DNA from: Arthrobacter silvisoli
GTDB lineage: Bacteria; Actinomycetota; Actinomycetes; Actinomycetales; Micrococcaceae
Direction: 5' to 3'
Assembly: GCF_003369445.1 (NCBI RefSeq)
Contig: NZ_QRCU01000077.1
Location: forward strand, 1-64,000
DNA length: 64,000 nt
Shown here in pieces: positions 1 to 8,386 of the stretch. The translations under genes were made by a program, and so were the position numbers. The notes below the pieces were generated by a model. The model ran no database searches. It was not told the origin of the DNA and saw only the letters and a program-made list of their open reading frames with translations. Positions within the stretch are counted from its first letter, which is position 1; each line of letters opens with the position of its first letter.

Positions 1-405
1 GACGAGAAGGACCTCTGGGCCAAGGGCGAGTTCGTCACCACCGTGCTGATCGTGAACAAGGCATTCGCCGCCGAACACCCCGAGACCGTCAAGGCCCTGC
101 TCAAGGGCCACGTGGCCTCGGTGGACTGGCTGACCACCGCCCCGGCCGCGGAGAAGGCCTCCGTGATCAACGCCGCCCTCAAGGACAGCGCCGGCAAACC
201 CCTGGCCGCGGACGTGATCGCCCGCTCCCTGAAGAACATCACCTTCACCACCGACCCCCTGGCCGGAACCTTCCCGAAACTGCTCCAGGACGGCGTGGAC
301 GCCGGCACCACCAAGACCGCCGACCTCACCGGCATCTTCGACCTCCGCACCCTGAACGAGATCACCGGCACGAAGACCTCAGCCGCAGGCCTCGGCCAGG
401 ACTAA
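1..405 (+). CDS. Sulfonate/nitrate-type ABC substrate-binding protein, C-terminal fragment
   Basis: Partial gene: the reading frame is open from base 1 and stops at 403-405, so only the last 134 residues are visible. The fragment looks like the second lobe of SsuA/TauA/NrtA-type periplasmic-binding proteins, with the stretch VTTVLIVNKAF followed by helices rich in Ala and Lys. In Actinobacteria such proteins are lipid-anchored outside the membrane and deliver an organosulfur or similar anion to the cognate permease. The ATPase and permease follow on the same strand, and siroheme synthase lies 3 kb downstream, which favours a sulfur substrate. The exact substrate cannot be read from this fragment. 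Confidence 0.8.
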   Translation, partial: DEKDLWAKGEFVTTVLIVNKAFAAEHPETVKALLKGHVASVDWLTTAPAAEKASVINAALKDSAGKPLAADVIARSLKNITFTTDPLAGTFPKLLQDGVDAGTTKTADLTGIFDLRTLNEITGTKTSAAGLGQD

Positions 406-420
406 CACCACAAACCCCGG

Positions 421-447
421 CTTCCCGGGCCACCACGGCCCGGGAAG
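421..447 (+). terminator. Intercistronic hairpin between binding-protein and ATPase genes
   Basis: A perfect 10-bp inverted repeat (CTTCCCGGGC at 421-430, GCCCGGGAAG at 438-447) with a 7-nt loop. No T-run follows, and the ATPase ribosome site starts 25 nt later. It therefore looks more like a partial attenuator or an mRNA-stabilising stem that keeps binding-protein mRNA in excess than a full terminator. The function is inferred. Confidence 0.5.
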
Positions 448-485
448 CCACCGCTCGTAGTAACGCCAACTCAAAGGACGGGAAC

Positions 486-1229
486 ATGCCAGTCGTACTG
501 GAACATCTGGGTAAACGCTTCGGCGACGGCGCCCCGGTGCTGGACGACGTCAACGCCACCATCGCGAAGGGCGAGTTCGTCGCCCTCCTCGGCGCGTCCG
601 GCTGCGGCAAGTCCACCCTGCTGAACATCCTCGCCGGACTGGAGGAGCCGACGTCGGGCGCCTTGGAGGTGCCGGCAGACGGTGCCGCCTTCATGTTCCA
701 GGACTCGGCCCTCTTCCCGTGGCTGACCGCCCGCGGCAACATCGAGCTCGCACTTCAGCTCGCCGAAAAAAACTCCGGCAAGCGCAGCAGCAAGGCCGAA
801 CGGAACGCCCGCGCCACCGAACTGCTCGAACTTGTGCACCTCGGCGGGGCGGGAGACAAGCGCCCCCACGAGCTGTCCGGCGGCATGCGGCAGCGCGTGG
901 CCCTGGCCCGTTCGCTGGCGCAGGACCGGCAGCTGCTCCTCATGGACGAGCCCTTCGCCGCGCTGGACGCCATCACCCGCGACCTCCTGCACGATGAACT
1001 GGAACGGATCTGGAAGGAAACCGGCCGGACCATCGTCTTCGTGACCCACAACGTGCGTGAAGCCGTCCGCTTGGGCCAGCGGGTGCTGCTGCTGTCCTCC
1101 CGTCCCGGCCGCGTGGTGGCTGAATGGGACGTCACCGAGGAACACCGCACCGACGCCGGCCAGGCCGGGGAACTGACCGCGACCATTACCCGCCGCCTGC
1201 GCGAGGAGATCCGCCGCCATGCCAACTGA
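486..1229 (+). CDS. ABC transporter ATP-binding protein, SsuB/TauB/NrtD type
   Basis: A 247-residue ATPase that powers uptake of an organosulfur-like anion with the neighbouring permease. Visible motifs are Walker A GASGCGKS (36-43), the Q-loop in MFQDSALFPWL (near 70-80), signature LSGGM (130-134), Walker B LLLMDEP (150-156) and the switch His in VFVTHN. The length fits the SsuB/TauB family. The start at 486 is supported by AAAGGA at 473-478. The last 11 bases overlap the permease gene, indicating translational coupling. The substrate (sulfonate, taurine or nitrate) is inferred from context only. Confidence 0.88.
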   Translation: MPVVLEHLGKRFGDGAPVLDDVNATIAKGEFVALLGASGCGKSTLLNILAGLEEPTSGALEVPADGAAFMFQDSALFPWLTARGNIELALQLAEKNSGKRSSKAERNARATELLELVHLGGAGDKRPHELSGGMRQRVALARSLAQDRQLLLMDEPFAALDAITRDLLHDELERIWKETGRTIVFVTHNVREAVRLGQRVLLLSSRPGRVVAEWDVTEEHRTDAGQAGELTATITRRLREEIRRHAN

Positions 1230-2157
1230 ACAGGATGTCCGCCCCGTGACTGACCCCAACTTCGCATCCGGTCACATCACTTCGCCCGTCCTCAAGGGCA
1301 ACCCCGAGGATCTGCGCGACCTCGAAGCCGGCCTGGACAAGCTCCAGTCGGATGTCCAGCGCAAGGCGGGCATCGACTGGAGCCGCGTGCTGCTGCCCAT
1401 CGCAGCCCTCGTGGTGCTGATCCTCGTCTGGCAGTTCTACGTTTCGCTCGGCCTGAAGCGCCGCGACCAGGTGCCGGGTCCGCTCGACGTGCTTGGCCAG
1501 ATGGGTGTGCTCTGGTCCGAAGGCAAGGTCCAGGAATCGGTGTGGACCTCGCTGCAGCGCGGCCTGCTCGGTTTCCTCATCAGCGTTGTCATCGCCACCC
1601 CGGTGGGACTGCTGCTGGCCCAGGCGGCACCCCTGCGCCGTGCCTTCGGCCCGCTGATTTCCGGCCTGCAGGTGCTGCCGTCCGTGGCCTGGGTTCCGGC
1701 GTCCATCATCTGGTTCGGCCTGAGCGACGCGACCGTGTACTTCGTGGTGTTCATGGGCGCTATCCCGTCCATCATCAACGGCCTCATTTCGGGCGTGGAC
1801 CAGATCCCGCCGCAGTTCCGCAGCGTGGGCAAGGTCCTTGGCGCGAGCCGGCTCCAGATGGCGCTGCAGATCATCCTGCCCGCCGCGCTGCCCGGTTACA
1901 TCGGCGGCCTCAAGCAGGGCTGGGCTTTCTCCTGGCGCTCCCTGATGGCAGCCGAAATCATTGCCACCGGCGGCACCATTGGCTTCGGCCTCGGCTCCCT
2001 GCTTGACCAGGGCCGCCTGCTGTCGGACATGGCCATCGTCATGTCCGCGATCCTGCTGATCCTCGCCGTGGGCATCCTGATCGAGCTACTTGTCTTCGGC
2101 CCGATCGAGAAGCGCCTGCTGCAGCGCCGCGGCCTGCTGGCCGGCGGGACGCGCTGA
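1219..2157 (+). CDS. ABC transporter permease, SsuC/TauC type
   Basis: A 312-residue inner-membrane permease of the binding-protein-dependent family. A long polar N-terminus (about 55 residues) precedes the first membrane helix (LLPIAALVVLILVW). The EAA-type cytoplasmic loop that docks with the ATPase is visible as VGKVLGASRLQMALQIILP, followed by WRSLMAAEII, which is characteristic of the SsuC/TauC group. The start overlaps the ATPase gene by 11 bases. A later in-frame start cannot be excluded because the N-terminal extension is unusually long. A terminator-like hairpin follows at 2186-2213. Confidence 0.87.
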   Translation: MPTEQDVRPVTDPNFASGHITSPVLKGNPEDLRDLEAGLDKLQSDVQRKAGIDWSRVLLPIAALVVLILVWQFYVSLGLKRRDQVPGPLDVLGQMGVLWSEGKVQESVWTSLQRGLLGFLISVVIATPVGLLLAQAAPLRRAFGPLISGLQVLPSVAWVPASIIWFGLSDATVYFVVFMGAIPSIINGLISGVDQIPPQFRSVGKVLGASRLQMALQIILPAALPGYIGGLKQGWAFSWRSLMAAEIIATGGTIGFGLGSLLDQGRLLSDMAIVMSAILLILAVGILIELLVFGPIEKRLLQRRGLLAGGTR

Positions 2158-2185
2158 GTCCCCACTCCTGAACGCGAGCCCAAGG

Positions 2186-2213
2186 GCCCGACGGCGACCT
2201 CCCGCCGTCGGGC
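2186..2213 (+). terminator. Rho-independent-like terminator of the ABC operon
   Basis: A perfect 11-bp stem (GCCCGACGGCG at 2186-2196, CGCCGTCGGGC at 2203-2213) with a 6-nt loop, followed by the weak T-rich tail TCTTGCGTTTC. It sits 28 nt after the permease stop and separates the transporter from the oxidoreductase gene. Confidence 0.7.
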
Positions 2214-2322
2214 TCTTGCGTTTCCTGGGGTGCTTCTTCCGGTGGGGACGGACGGTAGGTCGAGGAAACCCCGCACAGGCCGCCGCAGGAATTCCCCGGC
2301 GTACGCGCGCGTTGACGCGGAC

Positions 2323-3366
2323 ATGACACCGCACCCCAAGCGCATCGGCTTCCTTTCCTTCGGACACTGGGGCCGCGCCCAGGGTTCCTTGGTACAAACC
2401 GGCCGGGACGCGCTGCTGCAAGGCATCGAGCTCGCGGTGGCCGCCGAGGAGATCGGCATCGACGGCGCGTTCTTCCGCGTCCACCACTTCGCCCGCCAGC
2501 AGGCCGCGCCCTTTCCCCTGCTCTCCGCGATCGCCGCCCGGACCAGCAGGATCGAGATGGGCACCGGCGTCATCGACATGCGGTATGAGAACCCCCTCTA
2601 CATGGCCGAAGAGGCCGCGGCCACGGACCTGATCAGCGGCGGCAGGCTGCAGCTGGGCATCAGCCGCGGCTCACCCGAGCCCGCCCTCAACGGGGCGGCC
2701 GCCTTCGGCTATGTCCCGGCCGACGGCGAAGACCCGGCCGCCATGGCCCGGCGCCACACTGAGCTGTTCCGGCACGCGATCGCCGGCCGCGGCGTCGCTC
2801 CGGCCGATCCGGCCTACGCCGGTGGCGGCACCGGCCTGCTTCCCGTCCAGCCCACTTCACCCGGGCTGACCGAACGCATCTGGTGGGGCGCCGGAACCCG
2901 GAAGACCGCCGTGTGGGCGGCCGAACAGGGCCTGAACCTGATGAGTTCCACCCTGCTGACCGAGGACACCGGCGTGCCCTTTGACCAGCTGCAGGCCGAG
3001 CAGATCCAGCTCTATAGGGAAGCCTGGGCCGCCGCCGGGCATGGGTTCGAGCCGCGGGTTTCCGTCAGCCGCAGCGTGCTGCCGGTGGTGGACGACGAAG
3101 ACCGGCACTACTTCGGACTCCGCGCCCAGGTGGACGGCCGCGACCAAGTGGGGATGCTGGACGGGGCCCTGTCGCGATTCGGCCGGAGCTACATCGGCGA
3201 ACCCGACGCCCTGGCCGAGGAACTCGCCAAGGACGCCGCGGTGCAGGCCGCCGACACACTCATGCTCACGGTCCCCAACCAGCTCGGCGTCGACTACAAC
3301 GCCAAACTGCTGGCGAACGTTGCGAAGTACATCGCCCCGGCGCTGGGGTGGGAGGCGAAGGCCTGA
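2323..3366 (+). CDS. LLM-class (luciferase-like) flavin-dependent oxidoreductase
   Basis: A 347-residue protein of the bacterial luciferase-like superfamily, TIM-barrel enzymes that use reduced FMN or F420. The opening strand KRIGFLSFGHWG, the AEEIGIDGAFFRVHHF segment and RLQLGISRG are typical. The frame is open upstream to 2230, but the family fold begins just after the ATG at 2323, so I chose that start; no strong ribosome site is visible. Its position beside a sulfonate-type transporter and siroheme synthase suggests a monooxygenase that liberates sulfur. However, it lacks recognisable SsuD signatures and is separated from the transporter by a terminator, so the substrate is unknown. Confidence 0.8.
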   Translation: MTPHPKRIGFLSFGHWGRAQGSLVQTGRDALLQGIELAVAAEEIGIDGAFFRVHHFARQQAAPFPLLSAIAARTSRIEMGTGVIDMRYENPLYMAEEAAATDLISGGRLQLGISRGSPEPALNGAAAFGYVPADGEDPAAMARRHTELFRHAIAGRGVAPADPAYAGGGTGLLPVQPTSPGLTERIWWGAGTRKTAVWAAEQGLNLMSSTLLTEDTGVPFDQLQAEQIQLYREAWAAAGHGFEPRVSVSRSVLPVVDDEDRHYFGLRAQVDGRDQVGMLDGALSRFGRSYIGEPDALAEELAKDAAVQAADTLMLTVPNQLGVDYNAKLLANVAKYIAPALGWEAKA

Positions 3367-3436
3367 GGAAGGCGGCGGCCGGACACGTAACAATGTGACG
3401 CCGGATTACCTAGCGTTAACCGGTGTTTCCGGAGCT

Positions 3437-3466
3437 TTGAAGCATGTTACGGCCCGGCCCTACAGT
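3437..3466 (+). promoter_or_regulatory. Candidate promoter giving a leaderless cysG mRNA
   Basis: TTGAAG (3437-3442), an 18-nt spacer and TACAGT (3461-3466) lie directly before the ATG at 3473. Transcription would start at or next to the first base of the start codon. No Shine-Dalgarno-like sequence is present (GTTTTTTC precedes the ATG), which agrees with a leaderless transcript. Inferred from sequence only. Confidence 0.5.
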
Positions 3467-3472
3467 TTTTTC

Positions 3473-4729
3473 ATGGCAATACAGGACATCTATCCCACGG
3501 CACTGCGCCTGCTCGGCCGCCCCGTGCTGGTGGTGGGCGGCGGCCCCGTTGCCGCGCGCCGCGCCAAGGGATTGCTCGACGCCGGGGCCGAGGTCACCGT
3601 CGTCGCCCCCGTTGCCTCGCCCGCGCTCCGCGAACTCGCCGACGCCGGCCTGCTTGCCTGGGAGGCGCGCGACTACCGCTCGTCCGACGTTGACGGCGTG
3701 TGGTTCGTTCAGACCGCCACCGGCGTCGCCGCCGTGGACGCCCAGGTGGCTGCCGACGCCGAGGCGCAGCGCATCTGGTGCGTCAACGCCTCCGACCACG
3801 AATCCTCCGCCGCCTGGACTCCCGCCGTCGCAGTCGTGGACGACGTCAAGATCGCCATCAATGCCGGGGGAGACCCGCGCCGCGCGATGGCCCTGCGCGA
3901 CGCCGTCGCCACCGCCTTGGAAACCGGCGACCTGCCGCTGCGCCGCAAGCGCGCGCACCAGGGTTCCGTCGCCCTCGTCGGTGGAGGCCCCGGCGACACC
4001 GGGCTCATCACCGTCCGCGGCCGCCGGCTCCTGGCCCAGGCCGACGTCGTCGTCGCAGACCGGCTCGGCCCCCGCGAACTGCTCAAGGAACTGGCACCCG
4101 AGGTCCGCATCATCGAGGTCGGCAAGACTCCCGGCCACCACCCCGTCCCGCAACTGGAGATCAACCGCATCCTCGTGGACGAAGCCCTCGCCGGCCACCG
4201 GGTGGTCCGGCTCAAGGGCGGCGACCCCTACGTGCTGGGCCGCGGCGGCGAGGAAGCAGAGTTCTGCCGGCAGAACGGCGTCGAGGTCGAGGTGGTTCCG
4301 GGCGTCACGTCCGCCATCTCCGTCCCCGCAGCCGCCGGCATCCCGGTGACCCACCGCGGCCTTGCCAAGGGCTTCAGCGTCGTGACCGGGCATGAGGAAC
4401 TCGCCGAAGTCCCCGCGCGCCCGGACCATACTGTGATCCTGCTCATGGGGGTGGCCAAACTCCGTGAATCCACGGCCGCCCTCGCAGCCTCCGGAATGCC
4501 CCTGGACACGCCGGTGGGTATCGTAGAGAACGGCTATATGCCCGAACAGCGCGTCACCATCGGCACCCTGGCAAGCATCGCCGGCCAGGCGGAAGCCAGC
4601 GGTGTGGCCAATCCCGCAGTGGTGGTGATCGGCGATGTCGTGCGTGTCAGCCCCTTCGCCCCCGCACACTTCAAGACCGCCGACTACAGCACTTTGACTC
4701 CGAACAAACCCCGGGCAGCAGCCCTCTAG
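3473..4729 (+). CDS. cysG: Siroheme synthase: precorrin-2 dehydrogenase/ferrochelatase fused to uroporphyrinogen-III C-methyltransferase
   Basis: A 418-residue fusion that makes siroheme, the cofactor of sulfite and nitrite reductases. Residues about 1-160 form the NAD-binding precorrin-2 dehydrogenase part (VLVVGGGPVAARRAKGLL, a Rossmann GxGxxA-type motif). Residues about 165-400 form the SAM-dependent methyltransferase: VALVGGGPGDTGLIT, VVRLKGGDPYVLGRGGEEAE and VVPGVTSAI are classic SUMT motifs. It is shorter than E. coli CysG (457 residues) because the N-terminal half is trimmed, so ferrochelatase capacity may be reduced. The open frame extends upstream into the oxidoreductase gene, but the similarity begins at the ATG at 3473. 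FprA follows 43 bp downstream, fitting a sulfite-reduction role. Confidence 0.92.
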   Translation: MAIQDIYPTALRLLGRPVLVVGGGPVAARRAKGLLDAGAEVTVVAPVASPALRELADAGLLAWEARDYRSSDVDGVWFVQTATGVAAVDAQVAADAEAQRIWCVNASDHESSAAWTPAVAVVDDVKIAINAGGDPRRAMALRDAVATALETGDLPLRRKRAHQGSVALVGGGPGDTGLITVRGRRLLAQADVVVADRLGPRELLKELAPEVRIIEVGKTPGHHPVPQLEINRILVDEALAGHRVVRLKGGDPYVLGRGGEEAEFCRQNGVEVEVVPGVTSAISVPAAAGIPVTHRGLAKGFSVVTGHEELAEVPARPDHTVILLMGVAKLRESTAALAASGMPLDTPVGIVENGYMPEQRVTIGTLASIAGQAEASGVANPAVVVIGDVVRVSPFAPAHFKTADYSTLTPNKPRAAAL

Positions 4730-4772
4730 TCCCGCGCCACACAGCCCCGCGCCGAAGATAAGGAACACAGCC

Positions 4773-6239
4773 GTGTCATCAAGCACCACCGTAGGATCCA
4801 TCGAGCGCCCGCTGCGCGTTGCCGTCATCGGCTCCGGCCCGGCCGGCGTCTACGCCGCTGACATCCTCACCAAGAGCGAAGCCGTCAAGAGCGGCGAGCT
4901 GAACGTCAGCATCGACCTCTTCGACCGCTACCCGGCGCCCTACGGCCTCATCCGCTACGGCGTGGCCCCGGACCACCCCCGCATCAAGGGCATCGTGAAC
5001 GCCCTGCACAAGGTGCTCGACCGCGGCGACATCCGCTTCTTCGGCAACGTCGACTACGGCACGGACCTGTCCATCGAGGACCTCCGCAAGCACTACGACG
5101 CCGTCATCTTCGCCACCGGTGCCATCAAGGACGCCGACCTGAACATCCCCGGCATCGAACTCGAGGGCTCCTACGGCGGCGCCGACTTCGTGTCCTGGTA
5201 CGACGGCCACCCGGACGTCTCCCGCGAATGGCCGCTGGAGGCCAAGGAAATCGCCGTCCTCGGCAACGGCAACGTTGCCCTGGACGTCGCCCGTGTCCTC
5301 TCCAAGCACGCCGACGACCTCCTCGTCACCGAGATCCCGGACAACGTCTACGCCGGCCTGAAGAACTCCCCGGTCACGGACGTGCACGTCTTCGGCCGCC
5401 GCGGCCCCGCCCAGGTGAAGTTCACCCCGCTGGAACTGCGCGAACTGTCCCACTCCAAGGACGTGGACATCATCCTCTACGCCGAGGACTTCGAGTTCGA
5501 CGAGGAATCCGACCGCCAGGTCCAGAGCAACAACCAGGTCAAGACCATGGTGGGTACCCTCACCAACTGGATCGCCGAACAGCCCGAGGACCTTTCCGAG
5601 CTCAAGGCCTCCCGCCGCCTGCACCTGCACTTCCTGCACAGCCCGGTGGAGATCGTGGACTCCGCCGAAACCCCCGGCAAGGTGGCTGGGATCAAGTTCG
5701 AGCGCACCGAACTGGACGGCACCGGCAACGCCCGCGGCACCGGCGAGTTCATCGACTACCCGGTCCAGGCCGTCTACCGCGCCATCGGCTACTTCGGTTC
5801 GGCCCTGCCGGACGTCGAGTTCGACCACAAGAAGGGTGTCATCACCAACGACGGCGGCCGCGTCCTGGACGCCGACGGCCAGCACGTCCCCGGCCTGTAC
5901 GCCACCGGCTGGATCAAGCGCGGCCCGGTGGGCCTCATCGGCCACACCAAGGGCGACGCCCTCGAGACCGTCACCTACCTCCTGGAGGACCGCGCCAAGC
6001 TGCCGTTCGCCGAGGCTCCCCAGGCCGACGCCGTCGTCGAGCTGCTCGACACCCGCGGCGTGAAGTACACCAGCTGGGAAGGCTGGCTGGCACTGGACGC
6101 CCACGAGCTCGCTCTCGGCGCTGCGGCCACCGAGGCCGGTACTTCGCACGGCGTCGAGGTCCAGCGCGAACGCATCAAGGTGGTTCCGCGCGAGGAGATG
6201 GTGGACATCTCCCGCGACGGTGTCGCCGCCAACGTCTAG
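4773..6239 (+). CDS. fprA: NADPH-ferredoxin reductase, FprA/adrenodoxin-reductase family (copy 1)
   Basis: A 488-residue flavoprotein that passes electrons from NADPH to ferredoxin. The FAD dinucleotide motif GSGPAG is at residues 20-25, the second motif GNGNVALDVAR (NADP domain) starts near 164, and the C-terminal ATGWIKRGPVGLIGHTKGDA block is typical of the family. The GTG start at 4773 has AGATAAGGA just upstream. It probably supplies ferredoxin for the siroheme sulfite reductase expected upstream of this window, since it directly follows cysG. A paralogue lies at 19052-20482; 5313-5443 is identical base for base to 19586-19716. Confidence 0.92.
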   Translation: MSSSTTVGSIERPLRVAVIGSGPAGVYAADILTKSEAVKSGELNVSIDLFDRYPAPYGLIRYGVAPDHPRIKGIVNALHKVLDRGDIRFFGNVDYGTDLSIEDLRKHYDAVIFATGAIKDADLNIPGIELEGSYGGADFVSWYDGHPDVSREWPLEAKEIAVLGNGNVALDVARVLSKHADDLLVTEIPDNVYAGLKNSPVTDVHVFGRRGPAQVKFTPLELRELSHSKDVDIILYAEDFEFDEESDRQVQSNNQVKTMVGTLTNWIAEQPEDLSELKASRRLHLHFLHSPVEIVDSAETPGKVAGIKFERTELDGTGNARGTGEFIDYPVQAVYRAIGYFGSALPDVEFDHKKGVITNDGGRVLDADGQHVPGLYATGWIKRGPVGLIGHTKGDALETVTYLLEDRAKLPFAEAPQADAVVELLDTRGVKYTSWEGWLALDAHELALGAAATEAGTSHGVEVQRERIKVVPREEMVDISRDGVAANV

Positions 6240-6247
6240 TCAGACGG

Positions 6248-6307
6248 AACGCGGGGTCAGGTAGCCCCATTCCGGTCCTCCGGATGGGCCCTACGTGACC
6301 CCGCGTT
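6248..6307 (+). repeat. Dispersed 60-bp hairpin repeat, copy 1 (also a likely terminator of fprA)
   Basis: The outer arms AACGCGGGGTCA (6248-6259) and TGACCCCGCGTT (6296-6307) pair perfectly over 12 bp. The inner arms (about 6260-6275 and 6280-6295) pair imperfectly. A second element with the same outer arms lies at 44954-45014. Both copies sit between two genes of the same direction, so a terminator or REP-like role is likely. Confidence 0.65.
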
Positions 6308-6322
6308 GCTTTAACCTGAGGT

Positions 6323-7681
6323 ATGGACGTCGTCGTCATCGAAACGACCCCGCTCGGGGACCGCAGCTACCTCGTTCATGACGGCATGGTGGGGCTGGTC
6401 ATCGATCCCCAGCGCGACACCGACCGCGTCGAGGCCGCCGCCCGCGGCGCCGGCGTGGCCATCACCCACGTCGCCGAAACCCACATCCACAACGACTACG
6501 TCACCGGCGGACTGGTCCTCGCCGAAAAGCACGGGGCCCGGTACCTGGTCAACACCGCCGATGCCGTCGCCTTCGAACGGGTTCCCGTCAAGGACGGGCA
6601 GCTCTTCCGCGTGGGCCGCCTGTCCGTGACGGTCCTTGCCACCCCGGGCCACACCCACACGCACCTCGCCTATGTCGTGGAGGAGCCTGACGGGCCCGAC
6701 GCCGGACGCCGGGCCGTGTTTTCAGGCGGCAGCCTGCTGTATGGTTCCGTCGGCCGCACCGACCTCGTGGCGGCCTCCGACACCGCCGGGCTCGCCCATG
6801 AGCAGTACGCGTCGGTGCGCAGGCTCGCCGCGTTCGCCGGTCCGGACGCGGAGCTCTACCCCACGCACGGTTTCGGCTCCTTCTGTTCCATCGGTCCGGC
6901 GAGCCGCCAGGAGGCGTCCACCATCGCCGAGCAGCTCGCGTTCAACCATGCCCTGACCGACCCGGACGAGGACCACTTCGTGGCCGGGCTGCTGGCAGCC
7001 GTCTCGGCCTATCCTTCGTACTACGCCCACATGCGGCCGCTGAATGAGGCAGGTCCCGGTCCGGCGTCGCTGGCTGTCCCGGACAATGTCGATCCCGGCG
7101 AGCTGCGGCGCAGGCTCGAGGCGGGCGAATGGGTGGTGGACCTGCGGAACCGGGTGGCCTTCGCGGCCAGCCATCTGCTGGGCAGCGCCAGTTTCGAATA
7201 CGGCAGCGGCTCCAGCTTCACCAGTTACCTGGGGTGGGTCCTGCCGTGGGGGCAGCCGCTGACGCTGGTGGGGTCCCGGGACGACGTCGAACGGGCCGTC
7301 CGCGATCTCGCCCGGATCGGCATCGACTCGCCGGACGCGGCCGTCGGCGATGACTCCCGGGCCCTCGCCCCGGGTGTCCCGCTGACAAGCTACCCCCGCA
7401 CGGACTGGGCGGGATTCGTTCGCGACCGCGCGGAGGGGGACACGCTGCTGGACGTCCGCCGTACCGACGAGTTCGCCGCCGCCCACGTTCCCGGCGCCGT
7501 GAACGTGCCCCTGCACGAGGTCCTGCACCGGCTCGAAGAACTGCCGGAGGCCCGCACCTGGGTGTACTGCACCTCGGGGTACCGGGCCAGCGTCGCGGCC
7601 AGCCTGCTGCACCGGGAGGGACGCGAGGTGGTGCTCATCGATGCCCGCTTCCGCGATGCTCCGGGCACGGTCAGCGGCTGA
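6323..7681 (+). CDS. Metallo-beta-lactamase fold / double rhodanese protein
   Basis: A 452-residue cytosolic protein in the persulfide dioxygenase (ETHE1/CstB) neighbourhood. The N-terminal metallo-beta-lactamase part carries THIHNDY (His54, His56, Asp58) and GHTHTH (110-114). The position that is usually the metal-ligand Asp in the GD-T/S-L motif is Gly136 here (SGGSLL), and the usual His after Asp58 is Tyr59. The first rhodanese domain (about 255-345) lacks a catalytic Cys. The second (about 365-450) has the active loop with Cys416 in YCTSGYRAS. A role in sulfane-sulfur handling fits the sulfur genes upstream, but dioxygenase activity is uncertain given the altered metal site. Confidence 0.82.
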   Translation: MDVVVIETTPLGDRSYLVHDGMVGLVIDPQRDTDRVEAAARGAGVAITHVAETHIHNDYVTGGLVLAEKHGARYLVNTADAVAFERVPVKDGQLFRVGRLSVTVLATPGHTHTHLAYVVEEPDGPDAGRRAVFSGGSLLYGSVGRTDLVAASDTAGLAHEQYASVRRLAAFAGPDAELYPTHGFGSFCSIGPASRQEASTIAEQLAFNHALTDPDEDHFVAGLLAAVSAYPSYYAHMRPLNEAGPGPASLAVPDNVDPGELRRRLEAGEWVVDLRNRVAFAASHLLGSASFEYGSGSSFTSYLGWVLPWGQPLTLVGSRDDVERAVRDLARIGIDSPDAAVGDDSRALAPGVPLTSYPRTDWAGFVRDRAEGDTLLDVRRTDEFAAAHVPGAVNVPLHEVLHRLEELPEARTWVYCTSGYRASVAASLLHREGREVVLIDARFRDAPGTVSG

Positions 7682-7705
7682 TCTGCCGCCGGCCCGAGCC
7701 TCCCG

Positions 7706-8386
7706 CTACTGCCCAAGCCATTCCGCGCAGGAGTCCAGGTTCCGGTTGACGCTTTCGACGGCGGCCGCGGCGTCCCGTGCCTCGAGCGCGTCCACGAGTT
7801 CCTCATGGCCGGCCCCGGGAACGCCATTGAACCCGGCGCGCTGGCGCTGGACGAGCAGGTCCGCGTGGAGGGCGCCGCTGAAGCTGGCGTAGAGCTCGTG
7901 CAGCAGCGGATTGCCCGAGGCCTTGGCCACCAGGTCGTGGAACGCCCAGTCGGACCTGGCCCAGGTGTCCACGTCACCGGATGCCCACGCCTCGCGCCAG
8001 GCGCGCAGGAGGCTGCGCATCGATTCGATGTCGGCCGCTGTGGCATTGCTTGCGGCCAAGCGCGCGGCCTGGGTGTCCAGCGCGAGCCGGACCTCTAGGA
8101 CATGCTGCGGGGTGTGGTCCTTGTACATGCGCCGCGCGGCTCCGGACATCTCGCTCGTGGCGCGGACGTACGTGCCGTCCCCGCGGCGGACCTCCAGCAT
8201 GCCGCTGTGGGCCAGCGCCTTGATCGCTTCGCGCAGCGTGCCGCGGGAGACCGAAAGCCGGGCCATGAGTTCCGGCTCGGCGGGAATCCGTTCTTCCATA
8301 GGCCATTCGCCGGACTGGATCATGGCGCGGAGGCGGGCGGTGACCTCGTCGGCAAGAACGGGGCGGTGCACCGGGGTCAGGCTCAT
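7706..8386 (-). CDS. FadR-type GntR-family transcriptional regulator
   Basis: A 226-residue DNA-binding regulator. The N-terminal winged helix (about residues 8-75) carries the GntR pattern EPELMARLSVSRGTLREAIK. The C-terminal all-helical FCD ligand-binding domain contains the family His/Asp positions (DWAFHDLVAKASGN and GHEELVDAL), which usually bind a metal and an organic acid. The start at 8386 overlaps the stop of the upstream transporter gene by 4 bases (ATGA). The two are therefore translationally coupled, and the regulator probably controls that transporter. Confidence 0.87.
   Translation of the reverse strand: MSLTPVHRPVLADEVTARLRAMIQSGEWPMEERIPAEPELMARLSVSRGTLREAIKALAHSGMLEVRRGDGTYVRATSEMSGAARRMYKDHTPQHVLEVRLALDTQAARLAASNATAADIESMRSLLRAWREAWASGDVDTWARSDWAFHDLVAKASGNPLLHELYASFSGALHADLLVQRQRAGFNGVPGAGHEELVDALEARDAAAAVESVNRNLDSCAEWLGQ

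Noticed and set aside
2323..3366. Alkanesulfonate monooxygenase SsuD
   Set aside because: Luciferase-like fold is clear, but SsuD-specific N-terminal features are missing and a terminator separates it from the transporter.
2981..3472. Apparent N-terminal extension of siroheme synthase through the oxidoreductase gene
   Set aside because: The frame is open only because of GC bias; the family similarity starts exactly at 3473, where a promoter also lies.
3416..4828. Long open frame antisense to the siroheme synthase gene (470 codons)
   Set aside because: It mirrors a GC-rich gene with strong family motifs on the plus strand and its product (His/Gly/Val-rich) matches no family; typical GC-rich shadow.
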